This document shows, piece after piece, positions 42,396 to 51,107 of a stretch of 63,408 nt of DNA. The stretch's first letter is position 1. Each line of letters starts with the position of its first letter. Below the pieces are notes generated by a model that searched no databases, was not told the DNA's origin, and worked only from the letters and a program-made list of their open reading frames with translations. The stretch is from an uncultured Rhodanobacteraceae bacterium (GTDB lineage Bacteria > Pseudomonadota > Gammaproteobacteria > Xanthomonadales > SZUA-5). The translations under genes and the position numbers were made by a program. The stretch covers positions 1 through 63,408 of the forward strand of contig CALEZI010000119.1 in assembly GCA_937928755.1 (NCBI GenBank), in the 5' to 3' direction.

Positions 42396-43694
42396 ATGAG
42401 CTCCGAGTCCCGCGGCATGCCCCTGCACACCAGGATGTTGATCGGCTTCGTGGTCGGTGCAGTGGCGGGAATCTTCGCCAACTTCATGTACGCGGATGCG
42501 GGCTGGCTGAACGCGCTGGTCACCTACGTGGCCAATCCCGTGGGCCAGGTGTTCCTGCGCTTGCTGTTCATGCTGGTCGTTCCTCTGGTGTTTTCGGCGC
42601 TGGTGCTCGGCGTGGTCGAGATCGGTGATCCGCGCTCGCTGGGTCGCATCGGCGGCAAGACCCTGTTGTTCATTCTGGTGGTTACCGGTCTTGCGGTCAG
42701 CATCGGCCTGATCACGGTGAACGTGCTGCAGCCTGGTACCGGGCTGTCGCCGGAAGTCGGACAGTCGATTCTTGCCAGTTCTGCCGAAAGCGCCGGTGCC
42801 ATCGTCGCCAAGAAGGAGGGGTTTTCGGCGCTCGACCTGCTGCTCAACATCGTGCCGCGCAACCCGGTCGCGGCGGCCGCCAATGGCGATCTGATCGGTG
42901 TGATGTTCTTCGCGCTGATGTTTGGCATCGCCGCGACGATGGTGCGCAGCGAGGGCACGCAGCACTTTCTCGGCGCGGTGCAGGGAATTTACGACATCTG
43001 CCTGCGGCTGATCGACTGGGTGATCCAGTTGGCCCCCTATGCGGTGGCGGCATTGCTGTTTTCGATCACCGCCAGACTCGGTATCGATGTGCTGATCCAG
43101 TTGGCGCGCTTTGTTGGTACCGTGGTACTGGCGCTGTCGATCCACTTTTTCATCGTGTTTCCGCTGTTGGTCAAGTTTGTCGGACGAATGTCGCCGATCG
43201 AGTTCTTCAAGCGCGCCGAACCCGCAATCCTCACGGCGTTCTCGACCTCGTCGAGTTCGGCCACCTTGCCGACCACGCTGATGGTGGCCGAAGAGCGGCT
43301 CGGCATCCCACGCCGGGTGGGACGCTTCGTGTGCACGCTCGGGGCCACCGCCAACATGAACGGAACGGCGCTGTTCGAAGGCATCACGGTGCTGTTCCTG
43401 GCCCAGTTCTTCGGTGTCGAACTGTCGATCGTGCAGCAGGTCAGTGTACTGATGATCTGCATTCTCGGCGGTATCGGCGCCGCCGGCGTGCCCGGCGGCT
43501 CGCTGCCGGTGATCGCCATGATCCTGGTGATGTTCGGCATTCCGCCGGAGGGCATCGGCCTGATCCTCGGCGTCGATCGTTTCCTCGACATGTGCCGGAC
43601 GACGGTCAACGTGACCGGCGATCTGGTTGGGGCTGTGGTGGTGTCACGCGGCGAGCCTGACGACGCCACCCCGCCGGCAGCCAGCACCGGTTGA
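42396..43694 (+). CDS. Dicarboxylate/amino-acid:cation symporter (DctA/GltP family)
   Basis: A 432-residue protein starting MSSESRGMPLHTRMLIGFVV, preceded by GGAGGG. About 8 helices and two re-entrant loops. The serine-rich loop is AFSTSSSSATLPTTLMVAEE and the sodium-site motif reads TANMNGTALFEGITVLFLAQ, where family members usually have NMDGT. The second loop is GGIGAAGVPGGSLPVIAM, and DRFLDMCRTTVNVTGDLVGA carries the substrate-binding Asp, Arg and Asn. It transports C4-dicarboxylates or acidic/neutral amino acids with Na+ or H+. N at the usual D site may alter cation coupling. Confidence 0.94.
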   Translation: MSSESRGMPLHTRMLIGFVVGAVAGIFANFMYADAGWLNALVTYVANPVGQVFLRLLFMLVVPLVFSALVLGVVEIGDPRSLGRIGGKTLLFILVVTGLAVSIGLITVNVLQPGTGLSPEVGQSILASSAESAGAIVAKKEGFSALDLLLNIVPRNPVAAAANGDLIGVMFFALMFGIAATMVRSEGTQHFLGAVQGIYDICLRLIDWVIQLAPYAVAALLFSITARLGIDVLIQLARFVGTVVLALSIHFFIVFPLLVKFVGRMSPIEFFKRAEPAILTAFSTSSSSATLPTTLMVAEERLGIPRRVGRFVCTLGATANMNGTALFEGITVLFLAQFFGVELSIVQQVSVLMICILGGIGAAGVPGGSLPVIAMILVMFGIPPEGIGLILGVDRFLDMCRTTVNVTGDLVGAVVVSRGEPDDATPPAASTG

Positions 43695-43829
43695 GCGCGC
43701 AATCCGGGAACTGCGCAAGTTCCGCCGCAAGTCGGTGGGAGCGAGTTCGACCGACGAGCGTTTGAGTCACCGTGATCGAGCCTTCGCTGCATGGTCTAAT
43801 GCCCGGCACCAGGCAGAAGCGCGTGGCAG

Positions 43830-45755
43830 ATGATGGCGAAACAGGACCTGCAGCAGCCCGCTTCCTTCGCCGAGCCATTGGCGGATGCGAGTGGTCTGCC
43901 AGCACCGATGCTGGACATGCTGACGGCGGCTCTGCTGATGAGTGCTTTCGGCGTATTCCTGGTCGGCAACCTGCTGTTGCTGGATACCGAGGTCTTGCGC
44001 AGCTCCGCATGGGTTACTTCGACCTGCGTCGGCGTGCTGCTGATCTTCTTTGCCCTGTCGCGGCGCCTGTGCAGTCCGATCTGGGGACTGCTGCTCACCT
44101 ACGGCATCCTTTGGCTATTGCTGCGCGCGTCGGCGCCGGTGGCACAACTGTTGTTCCTGGCGAGTGTTGGCGTAGCAACGGTGTACGCAGGGCGCGTGCT
44201 GCGCATTGCCCGGGGGCAATGGGTCGCGCTGCTGTTGATGGCAGCCGTGGCCACGGTCACCGTGCTCGGGGTGCATCGCAGCTACACCTCGTTCGACACG
44301 CTGTCGCGATTGGCCGCCGGCTTCGTCCATCAGGACACGCTGTACCACGCCAGCCTTGCGGCAATGATCAAGCACTACGGCGTGGTTTCCACCGGGCTGC
44401 ACGGTCTGGTGGAGACGCCCTACCATGCTTTCTCGCACGCGTTGTTCGCCGCGATCAGCCTGATCTCCGGCATCAGCGTCATCGAGGTCTACGGTGTCGC
44501 CAGCGTGGTGTTGTTTGCGCCGTTGCTGATCTTCAGCGTGGTCGTCGCCAGTTGCATGATCTTTGCCTCGCGCAGAGTTCGGCTGCCCGCCGCCTGGGCG
44601 CTGACGGCGCTGGTGCTGGCGCTGGCGCCTCTGGTGCTGCAGAACTGGGCGGTGTACGACTCCTATTTCGTATCCGAGTCCTATCTGATCGCCCTTGGAC
44701 TGTTCAGTCTGGGGCTGCCGCTGCTGTTCCTGCGCCAACTCAAGCCGATCGACCTGCTGCTGCTGACCTTGTTGACGCTGATGATGGCCCACTGCAAGGC
44801 AACGGTTGCGCTGATGTTCGCTGGCTTGTGGCTCGCGCGCCTGTTGTTCGTGCGCGGTGGCCGGGTGGCCGGCGACTTCGCTGCATGGGTGCTCGCGACC
44901 CTGACCGTCGCCGCGGCGGTGGTTGGCTACGCGCACGCAAATACCGGAATGGTGTTCTTCGGCCCGCTCGATTTCGTGATCAACTACACGCGACTCGGGC
45001 GGCATGTCTGGGATGCGAGCGCCGCGCTTGCGGCGGGCGGCGGCTTGCCGCTGGACACGGCTCTGCTGGCATTGCTCGCTCTGCTCAGCTTTCTGCTGCT
45101 GCACTTCCTGCTGTCGTGGATCGTGGTGCTTGCGGTCGCTCGAAGCAACGGCTGGCGCGGCGTGCTGGAGACACCATTCGCCGCCTATACGCTGGCCGCG
45201 ATGGGCGCCGGCATGTTGATCGCACTGACCCTGCGCATCCAGGGTGCGTCGGGCTTCTACTTCACCAACGTCGCATTCTTCGTTGCGTTGCCGGGTGTGG
45301 TGGCGATGCTGGCGGGTCGCATCGCGCGGTTCGATGCCGGCGCGGGTTGGGTGCTGCCGAGCGCCTTGATCCTGGTGACGCTGGCCAACGCCACGGCGCT
45401 GTATCGGGTCAGCGCGCCCGGACGGGCATTTGCGACCACGCCCAATGCGCTGGTCGACGAACTGCGGACGCTGCGTGTCGCCGCACCGCTGGACCAGGTG
45501 CTCAGGCCCGCTCCGTCCATGCTCGATGCAAACCCGCTGCAGCGTTGTTCCGCAAGGCCGTTCCTGTTCCCGGCAGTTTCCGAAAGGCCGTGGGTTGACG
45601 TGGTTCGCGGCGGCACCGATTGTCGCTTCGAGCACTACGGGTACAACCTCTATGGCCTGTCGCGGCAGCAGCAGGAGGTGTTGATGGCGCCGCGATTGTT
45701 GCCTGGCATGGTGATCGTGGATGTGAGCCCGCCCAGAGATCGGAATTTGCCATGA
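43830..45755 (+). CDS. Polytopic membrane protein, possible GT-C-fold glycosyltransferase
   Basis: A 641-residue protein with about 12-13 hydrophobic helices. A large early loop has LAAGFVHQDTLYHASLAAMI and ETPYHAFSHALFAAISLISG, an HQDxxYHA pattern resembling the acidic first-loop motif of GT-C enzymes. LLTLLTLMMAHCKATVALMF lies mid-protein. The C-terminal approximately 110 residues are periplasmic and soluble (DVVRGGTDCRFEHYGYNLYG). I do not recognise a named family; the GT-C idea is an inference. ATG 43830 or 43833 is the start. The stop overlaps the GGDEF gene by ATGA, so the two are coupled. Confidence 0.7.
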   Translation: MMAKQDLQQPASFAEPLADASGLPAPMLDMLTAALLMSAFGVFLVGNLLLLDTEVLRSSAWVTSTCVGVLLIFFALSRRLCSPIWGLLLTYGILWLLLRASAPVAQLLFLASVGVATVYAGRVLRIARGQWVALLLMAAVATVTVLGVHRSYTSFDTLSRLAAGFVHQDTLYHASLAAMIKHYGVVSTGLHGLVETPYHAFSHALFAAISLISGISVIEVYGVASVVLFAPLLIFSVVVASCMIFASRRVRLPAAWALTALVLALAPLVLQNWAVYDSYFVSESYLIALGLFSLGLPLLFLRQLKPIDLLLLTLLTLMMAHCKATVALMFAGLWLARLLFVRGGRVAGDFAAWVLATLTVAAAVVGYAHANTGMVFFGPLDFVINYTRLGRHVWDASAALAAGGGLPLDTALLALLALLSFLLLHFLLSWIVVLAVARSNGWRGVLETPFAAYTLAAMGAGMLIALTLRIQGASGFYFTNVAFFVALPGVVAMLAGRIARFDAGAGWVLPSALILVTLANATALYRVSAPGRAFATTPNALVDELRTLRVAAPLDQVLRPAPSMLDANPLQRCSARPFLFPAVSERPWVDVVRGGTDCRFEHYGYNLYGLSRQQQEVLMAPRLLPGMVIVDVSPPRDRNLP

Positions 45756-47455
45756 GCGTTCCAGAACGCAACTCCCACTTGCGCGCATTCGCGTTGACGG
45801 CACTGCTGTTGCTGCTGCTTGGCGTTGCCGTGATTGCCATCGCCGACCGCTTCCTCGCCGATGCGCGCGCGATGACCGTCGCCCAGCAGCAGTTGATCGA
45901 ACTGGCGAAGATCGGTCGCGCCGAGCGCGAAGCCATCGCCGTGCAGCGCGCTTACCTGCTGACCGGCGATGGCGAATTTCGCGATCGCTTCCACCAGGGC
46001 ATCGAGCGTGTCGCACTGGCCAGCGCACAATTGCGTCGCAATCTGGCGCCGTCCGCCTGGGATGCGGCGCTGTTTGCCGCGTTGCAGGAAGCGCTCGACG
46101 CCCGCCTCGAACGCGCGCGAATGGTGATCGCCAGCCATGACCGCGACGGCGCCCAGGCCGCGCTGACATTGTTGCGCGATGGCACCGGGGCGCAGCTGGA
46201 GAGCGCTGTGCGCGACGCCGCCGAGCGCTTGTCGACCGCCGCTGAGTCGCGACTGGCCAAGGCGATGGCCGCCGCCGAGCGCAGTGCCTTCTGGTTGCTG
46301 CTGTGTGCCGCTCTGGGTGCGCCGGTTTCGCTGCTTGCGCTGGGCCTCGGATACCTGTCGCTGCGGCGCGAAGTGCGCTCGCGCCTGCAGGCCGAGCGCG
46401 CCAGCGAGTCCGGTCGCATCCAACTGCAGTCCTCGGTCGAACAGCTGACCCAGATGTCGAGCGACATGCAGCGCTTGAGTGCCTACGCCGGGCTGCTGCA
46501 GACCTGCGACAGCACCGAGGAGGTCCTCGACGTGACCCGCGTGTGTTTCGCCGCGCTGCTTCCCGACTATTCCGGCTCGGTGTACCTGATGGGCAAGGAC
46601 CGCTCACAGGCGGTGCTGGCGACCGAATGGGGGCTGACGCGACTGGTCAATGCTGATCAGATCCTGCCCGAGCAATGCTGGGCGTGGCGCCGGGCCCAGC
46701 CCTATCTCACCGACAGCCACAATGCCGAACTTCGGTGCACCCACATCAGCGGCGATGCAGCCGCCACGGCCAGCGCCTGCCTGCCGCTGAATGCGCACGG
46801 CGAGACTTTCGGATTGCTCTACATCGACGGTCCGGAGCCGCTGCGTCACGAGCGCCTTGCCGCCACTGCGGCCGAACAGTTGTCGCTGGCGTTGGCCAAT
46901 CTGAATCTGCGCGAGTCCTTGCGCGAGCAGTCGGTCCGGGACGCGCTGACCGGGCTCTACAACCGGCGTTACCTCGAACAGTCACTCGCCAGCGAGTACG
47001 CGCGCTGCCGGCGCATCGGGCAGCCGCTCGCGGTGCTGATGGTCGACATCGACCATTTCAAGCGCTTCAACGACACCCATGGGCATGCCGCCGGCGATGC
47101 GCTGCTCGCGGCGGTCGGTCGACTGCTCGGCGACCATTGCCGTGACAGCGCGATTGCCTGCCGTTACGGCGGCGAGGAGTTCACTGTAATCCTGCCGGAA
47201 ACCGGTCCGGAAACGGCGCTGGCGCGAGCCGAAGCCCTGCGCGCGGCGATCGCCGACCTCGCCGTCGAAGACGCCGGTACGCCGCTGCCGCGAGTCACCA
47301 CCTCGATCGGCGTCGCCACGATCCCCGGCAATGTCGAGCGCGTGGATGGACTGCTGGAGGCGGCCGACCGGGCGCTGTACCTGGCCAAGTCGGGTGGGCG
47401 CAACCGGGTGGTCGCTGCGGCGCCGCTGGTGGAGGCGGGCGATGGACGCACTTGA
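45752..47455 (+). CDS. Membrane diguanylate cyclase (CHASE3-GAF-GGDEF)
   Basis: A 567-residue protein. Helix 1 at about 12-31 and helix 2 at about 179-205 flank a helical CHASE3-like sensor (AVQRAYLLTGDGEFRDRFHQ). A cytoplasmic GAF domain spans about 240-390. The GGDEF domain begins VRDALTGLYNRRYLEQSLAS and has DIDHFKRFNDTHGHAAGDAL and the active-site RYGGEEF near residue 473. The inhibitory site RxxD reads RDSA, so product inhibition is probably lost. It makes cyclic-di-GMP in response to a periplasmic signal. It sits inside a four-gene plus-strand operon. Confidence 0.93.
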   Translation: MSVPERNSHLRAFALTALLLLLLGVAVIAIADRFLADARAMTVAQQQLIELAKIGRAEREAIAVQRAYLLTGDGEFRDRFHQGIERVALASAQLRRNLAPSAWDAALFAALQEALDARLERARMVIASHDRDGAQAALTLLRDGTGAQLESAVRDAAERLSTAAESRLAKAMAAAERSAFWLLLCAALGAPVSLLALGLGYLSLRREVRSRLQAERASESGRIQLQSSVEQLTQMSSDMQRLSAYAGLLQTCDSTEEVLDVTRVCFAALLPDYSGSVYLMGKDRSQAVLATEWGLTRLVNADQILPEQCWAWRRAQPYLTDSHNAELRCTHISGDAAATASACLPLNAHGETFGLLYIDGPEPLRHERLAATAAEQLSLALANLNLRESLREQSVRDALTGLYNRRYLEQSLASEYARCRRIGQPLAVLMVDIDHFKRFNDTHGHAAGDALLAAVGRLLGDHCRDSAIACRYGGEEFTVILPETGPETALARAEALRAAIADLAVEDAGTPLPRVTTSIGVATIPGNVERVDGLLEAADRALYLAKSGGRNRVVAAAPLVEAGDGRT

Positions 47456-47672
47456 CCTCGGCTTGCTGAAGTTGATCGCCGCGCAGCCACGGCTGGTCGA
47501 CGAACTGGTCGACATCGTGGACGGATACCAGGGGCACCACGATCCGCTGGTCCACGATATCCCCAGCGCCAGGCCGAGCGTCGAACGCGCGCTGCAGCGG
47601 TTGGTGGAGGGCGGCTGGATCGACTGCGAGCACGGTTGGTGCCGTCGCACGCAACGCGGCCTGCCGGAATGA
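47442..47672 (+). CDS. Small winged-helix-like hypothetical protein
   Basis: A 76-residue protein: MDALDLGLLKLIAAQPRLVD, then ELVDIVDGYQG and SVERALQRLVEGGWIDCEHG. This helix-helix-wing pattern looks like a winged-helix domain without a partner domain; DNA binding is an inference. It overlaps the GGDEF gene by 14 bases and the next gene by ATGA, both tight couplings, supporting a real gene. Confidence 0.65.
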   Translation: MDALDLGLLKLIAAQPRLVDELVDIVDGYQGHHDPLVHDIPSARPSVERALQRLVEGGWIDCEHGWCRRTQRGLPE

Positions 47673-48244
47673 ACCTGCTGCTCTGGTTCTTCCTGGTGCC
47701 CTTGCTGCTGGCGACGATTCTGGCGCTGCTGTACCTCGTGCCGCTGCCGCCCGCCTGGACGAGCTGGCGCCAGCCGGTGTCGATGGTGGTGATGGTCGTG
47801 GGCGGACTGGTCTACGTCGGGGGACTGGGCATGCTCGCGCTGCGCGCCTATCGTGCGCCGATGGAGCAATTTGCCGAAACGCTGCTGCAGGCTGGCTGGA
47901 CGCGCACGCCGTCAGGGTTGCCGGTGCAAATTTATCAACGCCGATTGCCGCAGCAGGTGCAGCAGTTGCGTTTGGCCTTCGACCATCGCAATTCGAGCAT
48001 CCGCATAGATCTGGAAGTGCTGGCCATCGAGCCCGCGTTCCAGGTCGCGAGCGCCGCGCACCTCGATCACGGCGCTTATCTGTCCGCATTGCGACGTCTG
48101 CAGGATGCCACTCACGGCACCGACGCCGAACTGTCCAGCAGCGAGGGTCGGGCGCGATGGCAGGGACGGGTCGACCGCATCGATGGCGACAGTTGGCGCG
48201 CGCTTTCCGCGGATTTCGATCGGATTGCCGGCGTCAGCCCGTGA
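47669..48244 (+). CDS. Hypothetical two-helix membrane protein
   Basis: A 191-residue protein. MNLLLWFFLVPLLLATILAL and VSMVVMVVGGLVYVGGLGML are the two helices; the C-terminal 125 residues are soluble and mixed alpha/beta (EQFAETLLQAGWTRTPSG, HRNSSIRIDLEVLAIEPAFQ). I recognise no family. It ends the GGDEF operon, facing the convergent TPR reading frame 41 bases away. Confidence 0.65.
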   Translation: MNLLLWFFLVPLLLATILALLYLVPLPPAWTSWRQPVSMVVMVVGGLVYVGGLGMLALRAYRAPMEQFAETLLQAGWTRTPSGLPVQIYQRRLPQQVQQLRLAFDHRNSSIRIDLEVLAIEPAFQVASAAHLDHGAYLSALRRLQDATHGTDAELSSSEGRARWQGRVDRIDGDSWRALSADFDRIAGVSP

Positions 48245-48285
48245 GCGCTGGATTGCCGCGGTCATCCTCGATCCCCGCGTACAGC

Positions 48286-49650
48286 TCACGATTTCCCCAG
48301 CGCCGCGATGGCGGCGCGCACTTCGCGCAGTGCGGCCGGCTCTCCGGTCCAGCGCGAACGATACAGTTGCTCGGCCCGGGTCAGCAGGTCCAGGGCCCGC
48401 GCTGGTTCGGACCGGGCCTGTGCGATCAGCGCCTCCTGGTGCAGCCAGCGAGCCTGATCAACCGGGCCTGGAGCAGGGTCGGCAAGCGCGGATCGGCTTT
48501 GCGCCAGTGCGCGATCGGCGGCGGGAATGTTGCCCTGGCGCAGTTGCCAGCGCGACAGCAGCAGATACCAGCGCATGCTCGCGCGCCCACCCGCCTTGAG
48601 CGCCATCGACTGCAAGGCGTCGAGTTGTCGGCGAACGGCCGCATCGAGGCCACGACCTAGATCGGCGTCCGCTCGATTCAGCCCGATCGCCATGCACGGC
48701 GGGGCGTCAGCCTGGTCCGGACACAACGTCTGCAGGGCAATCTCGAACTCGGCGGCGGCGGCGTCGGCGCGGCCGCTGCCGAGCAAGGCGGAGCCCAGCG
48801 CGTTATGCAGCGCAGCACCGTTGGCGCCCTTGAGGGTGTCACTGAATCCGAGCATGTGCTCGAGTTCGGCGATGGCCAGCTCGTACTGGCCGAGTTCGCT
48901 CTCGGCGCTGGCCAGTTCCCAGGTCAGGCCCAGGCTGATGCCGCTGCCCGAACCGCGCAGCTGGTTGGCGCGGTCGCGCGCCGCGCGCAGCACCGGCTCG
49001 GCCTCGGCCGGCCGATCGAGACCCGTCAGCGCGCCGGCATACTGCTGTTCGCTGTACAGGCGTACCCCCTCCGGGGTCTCGTCGCCGAGGACGGTGACCG
49101 CTTTGCGGGCTTTGGTTGCGGCTGCGAGCGCGTCGGCGTAGCGGCCGCTTGCCCGCAGCAGCGAGGCGCGGTTTCCGAGCGCCATGATCGTGTTGCTGGA
49201 GTGGTCGCCGCTGTCGGCGCGCTCCAGGGCGACGATTTCCGCGCTCAACCGATCGAGGTTCTCGTACTTGCCCTGGTTGAAATCGTGGTCGGCGAGAAAC
49301 TGCAAGGCCTGCGCCAGCGGATGGCGCGCTGCGTCGCCGAGGCCTCGCAATTCGTCGATCGCGGCCTGCAGCGCCGGCAGCGCCTGCTGGTCGCCGTCGA
49401 TGACCAGTTGGTAATGCGCCAGCCGGGCGCTTGCCGCGGCCCGGTCGATGCGCACCACGATGGCGTCGACATCGACGCAGTGATTGCCGCGGCAATCGAG
49501 GGCGCGTTCGGCGCTCGCCAGCGACTGCTGCAGCGCGGACTCCGCGGCGCTGCGCTCGTCCAGCGACACATAGGCGATGCCGAGCTTGAACCACAGGCGC
49601 GCGGCAAGCGCCGGCGGCAAGCTGGCGGTGGACTCGATGCGCTGGCGCAC
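48286..49650 (-). CDS. TPR half of a frameshifted Ser/Thr kinase-TPR protein
   Basis: A 454-residue frame made of TPR-like helical pairs: RLWFKLGIAYVSLDERSAAE, GLTWELASAESELGQYELAI, ALGSALLGSGRADAAAAEFE, PARALDLLTRAEQLYRSRW. The frame start has no plausible ribosome-binding site; instead the sequence just upstream, SDLLAGVRQRIES, would join the kinase frame if one G is added to the run at 49672-49675. I therefore read it as the C-terminal portion of the kinase upstream. This kinase-TM-TPR plan is common in Xanthomonadales next to ECF sigma genes. Confidence 0.75.
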   Translation of the reverse strand: MRQRIESTASLPPALAARLWFKLGIAYVSLDERSAAESALQQSLASAERALDCRGNHCVDVDAIVVRIDRAAASARLAHYQLVIDGDQQALPALQAAIDELRGLGDAARHPLAQALQFLADHDFNQGKYENLDRLSAEIVALERADSGDHSSNTIMALGNRASLLRASGRYADALAAATKARKAVTVLGDETPEGVRLYSEQQYAGALTGLDRPAEAEPVLRAARDRANQLRGSGSGISLGLTWELASAESELGQYELAIAELEHMLGFSDTLKGANGAALHNALGSALLGSGRADAAAAEFEIALQTLCPDQADAPPCMAIGLNRADADLGRGLDAAVRRQLDALQSMALKAGGRASMRWYLLLSRWQLRQGNIPAADRALAQSRSALADPAPGPVDQARWLHQEALIAQARSEPARALDLLTRAEQLYRSRWTGEPAALREVRAAIAALGKS

Positions 49651-51044
49651 GCCGGCGAGCAGATCGCTGGCGGGGTGTCGCCGCCGCGCGCGGTATACGG
49701 GTCGGCGCCAAGAAACACATCCTCGAGCATGGTCAGCGTGGTCCTGGTGTGCTCCTGCGCGACACGCAGGCGGCCGGTCTCGCGCAATGTCGCCGCTGCG
49801 CCAAGCGCCAGCGCCAGGATCACCGCCACCGTCGCCGCCACCGCGCCGCGATGCCGGCGCACGAACTTGCCGAATCGGTAGCCGACTGAATCGCCCATCG
49901 CCTGCACCGGTTCGCCACGCCGGTAATGGCGCAAGTCATCGGCCAGCGTGGCGACGCTGGGATAGCGACGTTCGACCTGGTAGGCCATGGCGCGACGGGC
50001 AATGCGGTCGAGGTCGCCGCGCAGCGCCCGGGCGATCGCGCCGGCGCTGTTGCCGCGCCGCGCCGCGCGTTCGGCGATGTCGTCGGTGCGGCCCGGCTGC
50101 GGCCGGAATGCGGCATCCAAGTGCGGCACTTCGATGCCCGCTTCGACGTCGCGGCGCACCGGCCACGGCGGGCGCGTGCCGGTCAACAGCTCCACCAGCA
50201 ACAGACCGAGCAGGTAAACATCGGTCTGGGTGGTGATCTGGCCGCGTTCGTACTGTTCCGGCGCGGCGTAGTCCGGAGTCATGATCGCCACCATGCTGCG
50301 GGTTGCCGCCTCGCCATCGGCGTCGACCAGTTTGGCGATGCCGAAATCGAGCAGTTTCACCTGGCCGTCTCCGGTCACGAGCACGTTGCCCGGCTTGATG
50401 TCGCGATGGACCACCAGGTTCTGGTGCGCGTAGGCCACGGCGTCGCAAATCTGCAGCATCAGGTCGACACGCCCGGCGATCGGCAGTTGCCGTTGATCGC
50501 AGTAATCGAGCAGCGGCGCGCCGTCGACCAGTTCCAGCGCGAACCATGGACGACCATCGACGGTCATGCCGCCATCCAGCAGGCGCGCGATGTTCGGATG
50601 CACCAGCCGCGCCAGGATCTCGCGCTCACGCAGGAAGCGGCGCAGGATCTCGTCGGTATCCATGCCGCGCTTGATCAACTTCAGCGCCACTGGCTGCCGC
50701 GGCAGGCCCGACTCGGGTTCGGCGCGGTAGACCGTACCCATGCCGCCGCTGCCGATGCGCTCGCCGATGCGGTAGCGTCCGACCAGGCGACCCGGCCACG
50801 GGTCGTCGATTTCCTGCTCGTCCAGACTGCGTTCCAGTGCGCGTTCCGGCGTTTCGTCGGCGGCCAGCAGCGAGACCACTTCAGCGCGCAGCGTGGCGTC
50901 GTTGCCGCACTGCAGCTCCGCCCAGCGGCGCCGCTGGGTTTCCGGCTCATCCAGCGCCGCACAGGCGATCGCCAATGCGCGGCGCATGAGTTCGGTGCTG
51001 ATCGGGCCAGAATCCATCGCAATATCGCCGTCGGACGCGTTCAT
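49245..51044 (-). pseudogene. Ser/Thr protein kinase, frameshifted before its TPR region
   Basis: From MNASDGDIAMDSGPISTELM the frame has a kinase domain from residue 91: GRYRIGERIGSGGMGTVYRA, ALKLIKRG (ATP lysine), ELVDGAPLLDYC, HRDIKPGNVLVTGDGQVKLL then DFGIAKL, and PDYAAPEQYERGQITTQTDV. All catalytic residues are intact. A membrane helix follows at about 400-418 (AVAATVAVILALALGAAATL). After about residue 456 (AQEHTRTTLTMLEDVFLGAD, then PYTARGGDTP) the frame turns into Ser/Arg/Thr-rich nonsense, while the next frame continues as TPR. One missing base in a C run explains it. It could be a real lesion or a sequencing error. Confidence 0.8.
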
Positions 51045-51107
51045 TGAAACACGTTCGCCGGCACGCAAACAGGGCGGGTACGCGTGCACTTGCGGCGTAC
51101 CTCCGAC

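Noticed and set aside
44115..46607. Minus-strand frame of 830 aa opposite the membrane protein and GGDEF gene
   Set aside because: Gln/His/Arg-rich low-complexity translation typical of antisense frames; both plus-strand genes are well supported.
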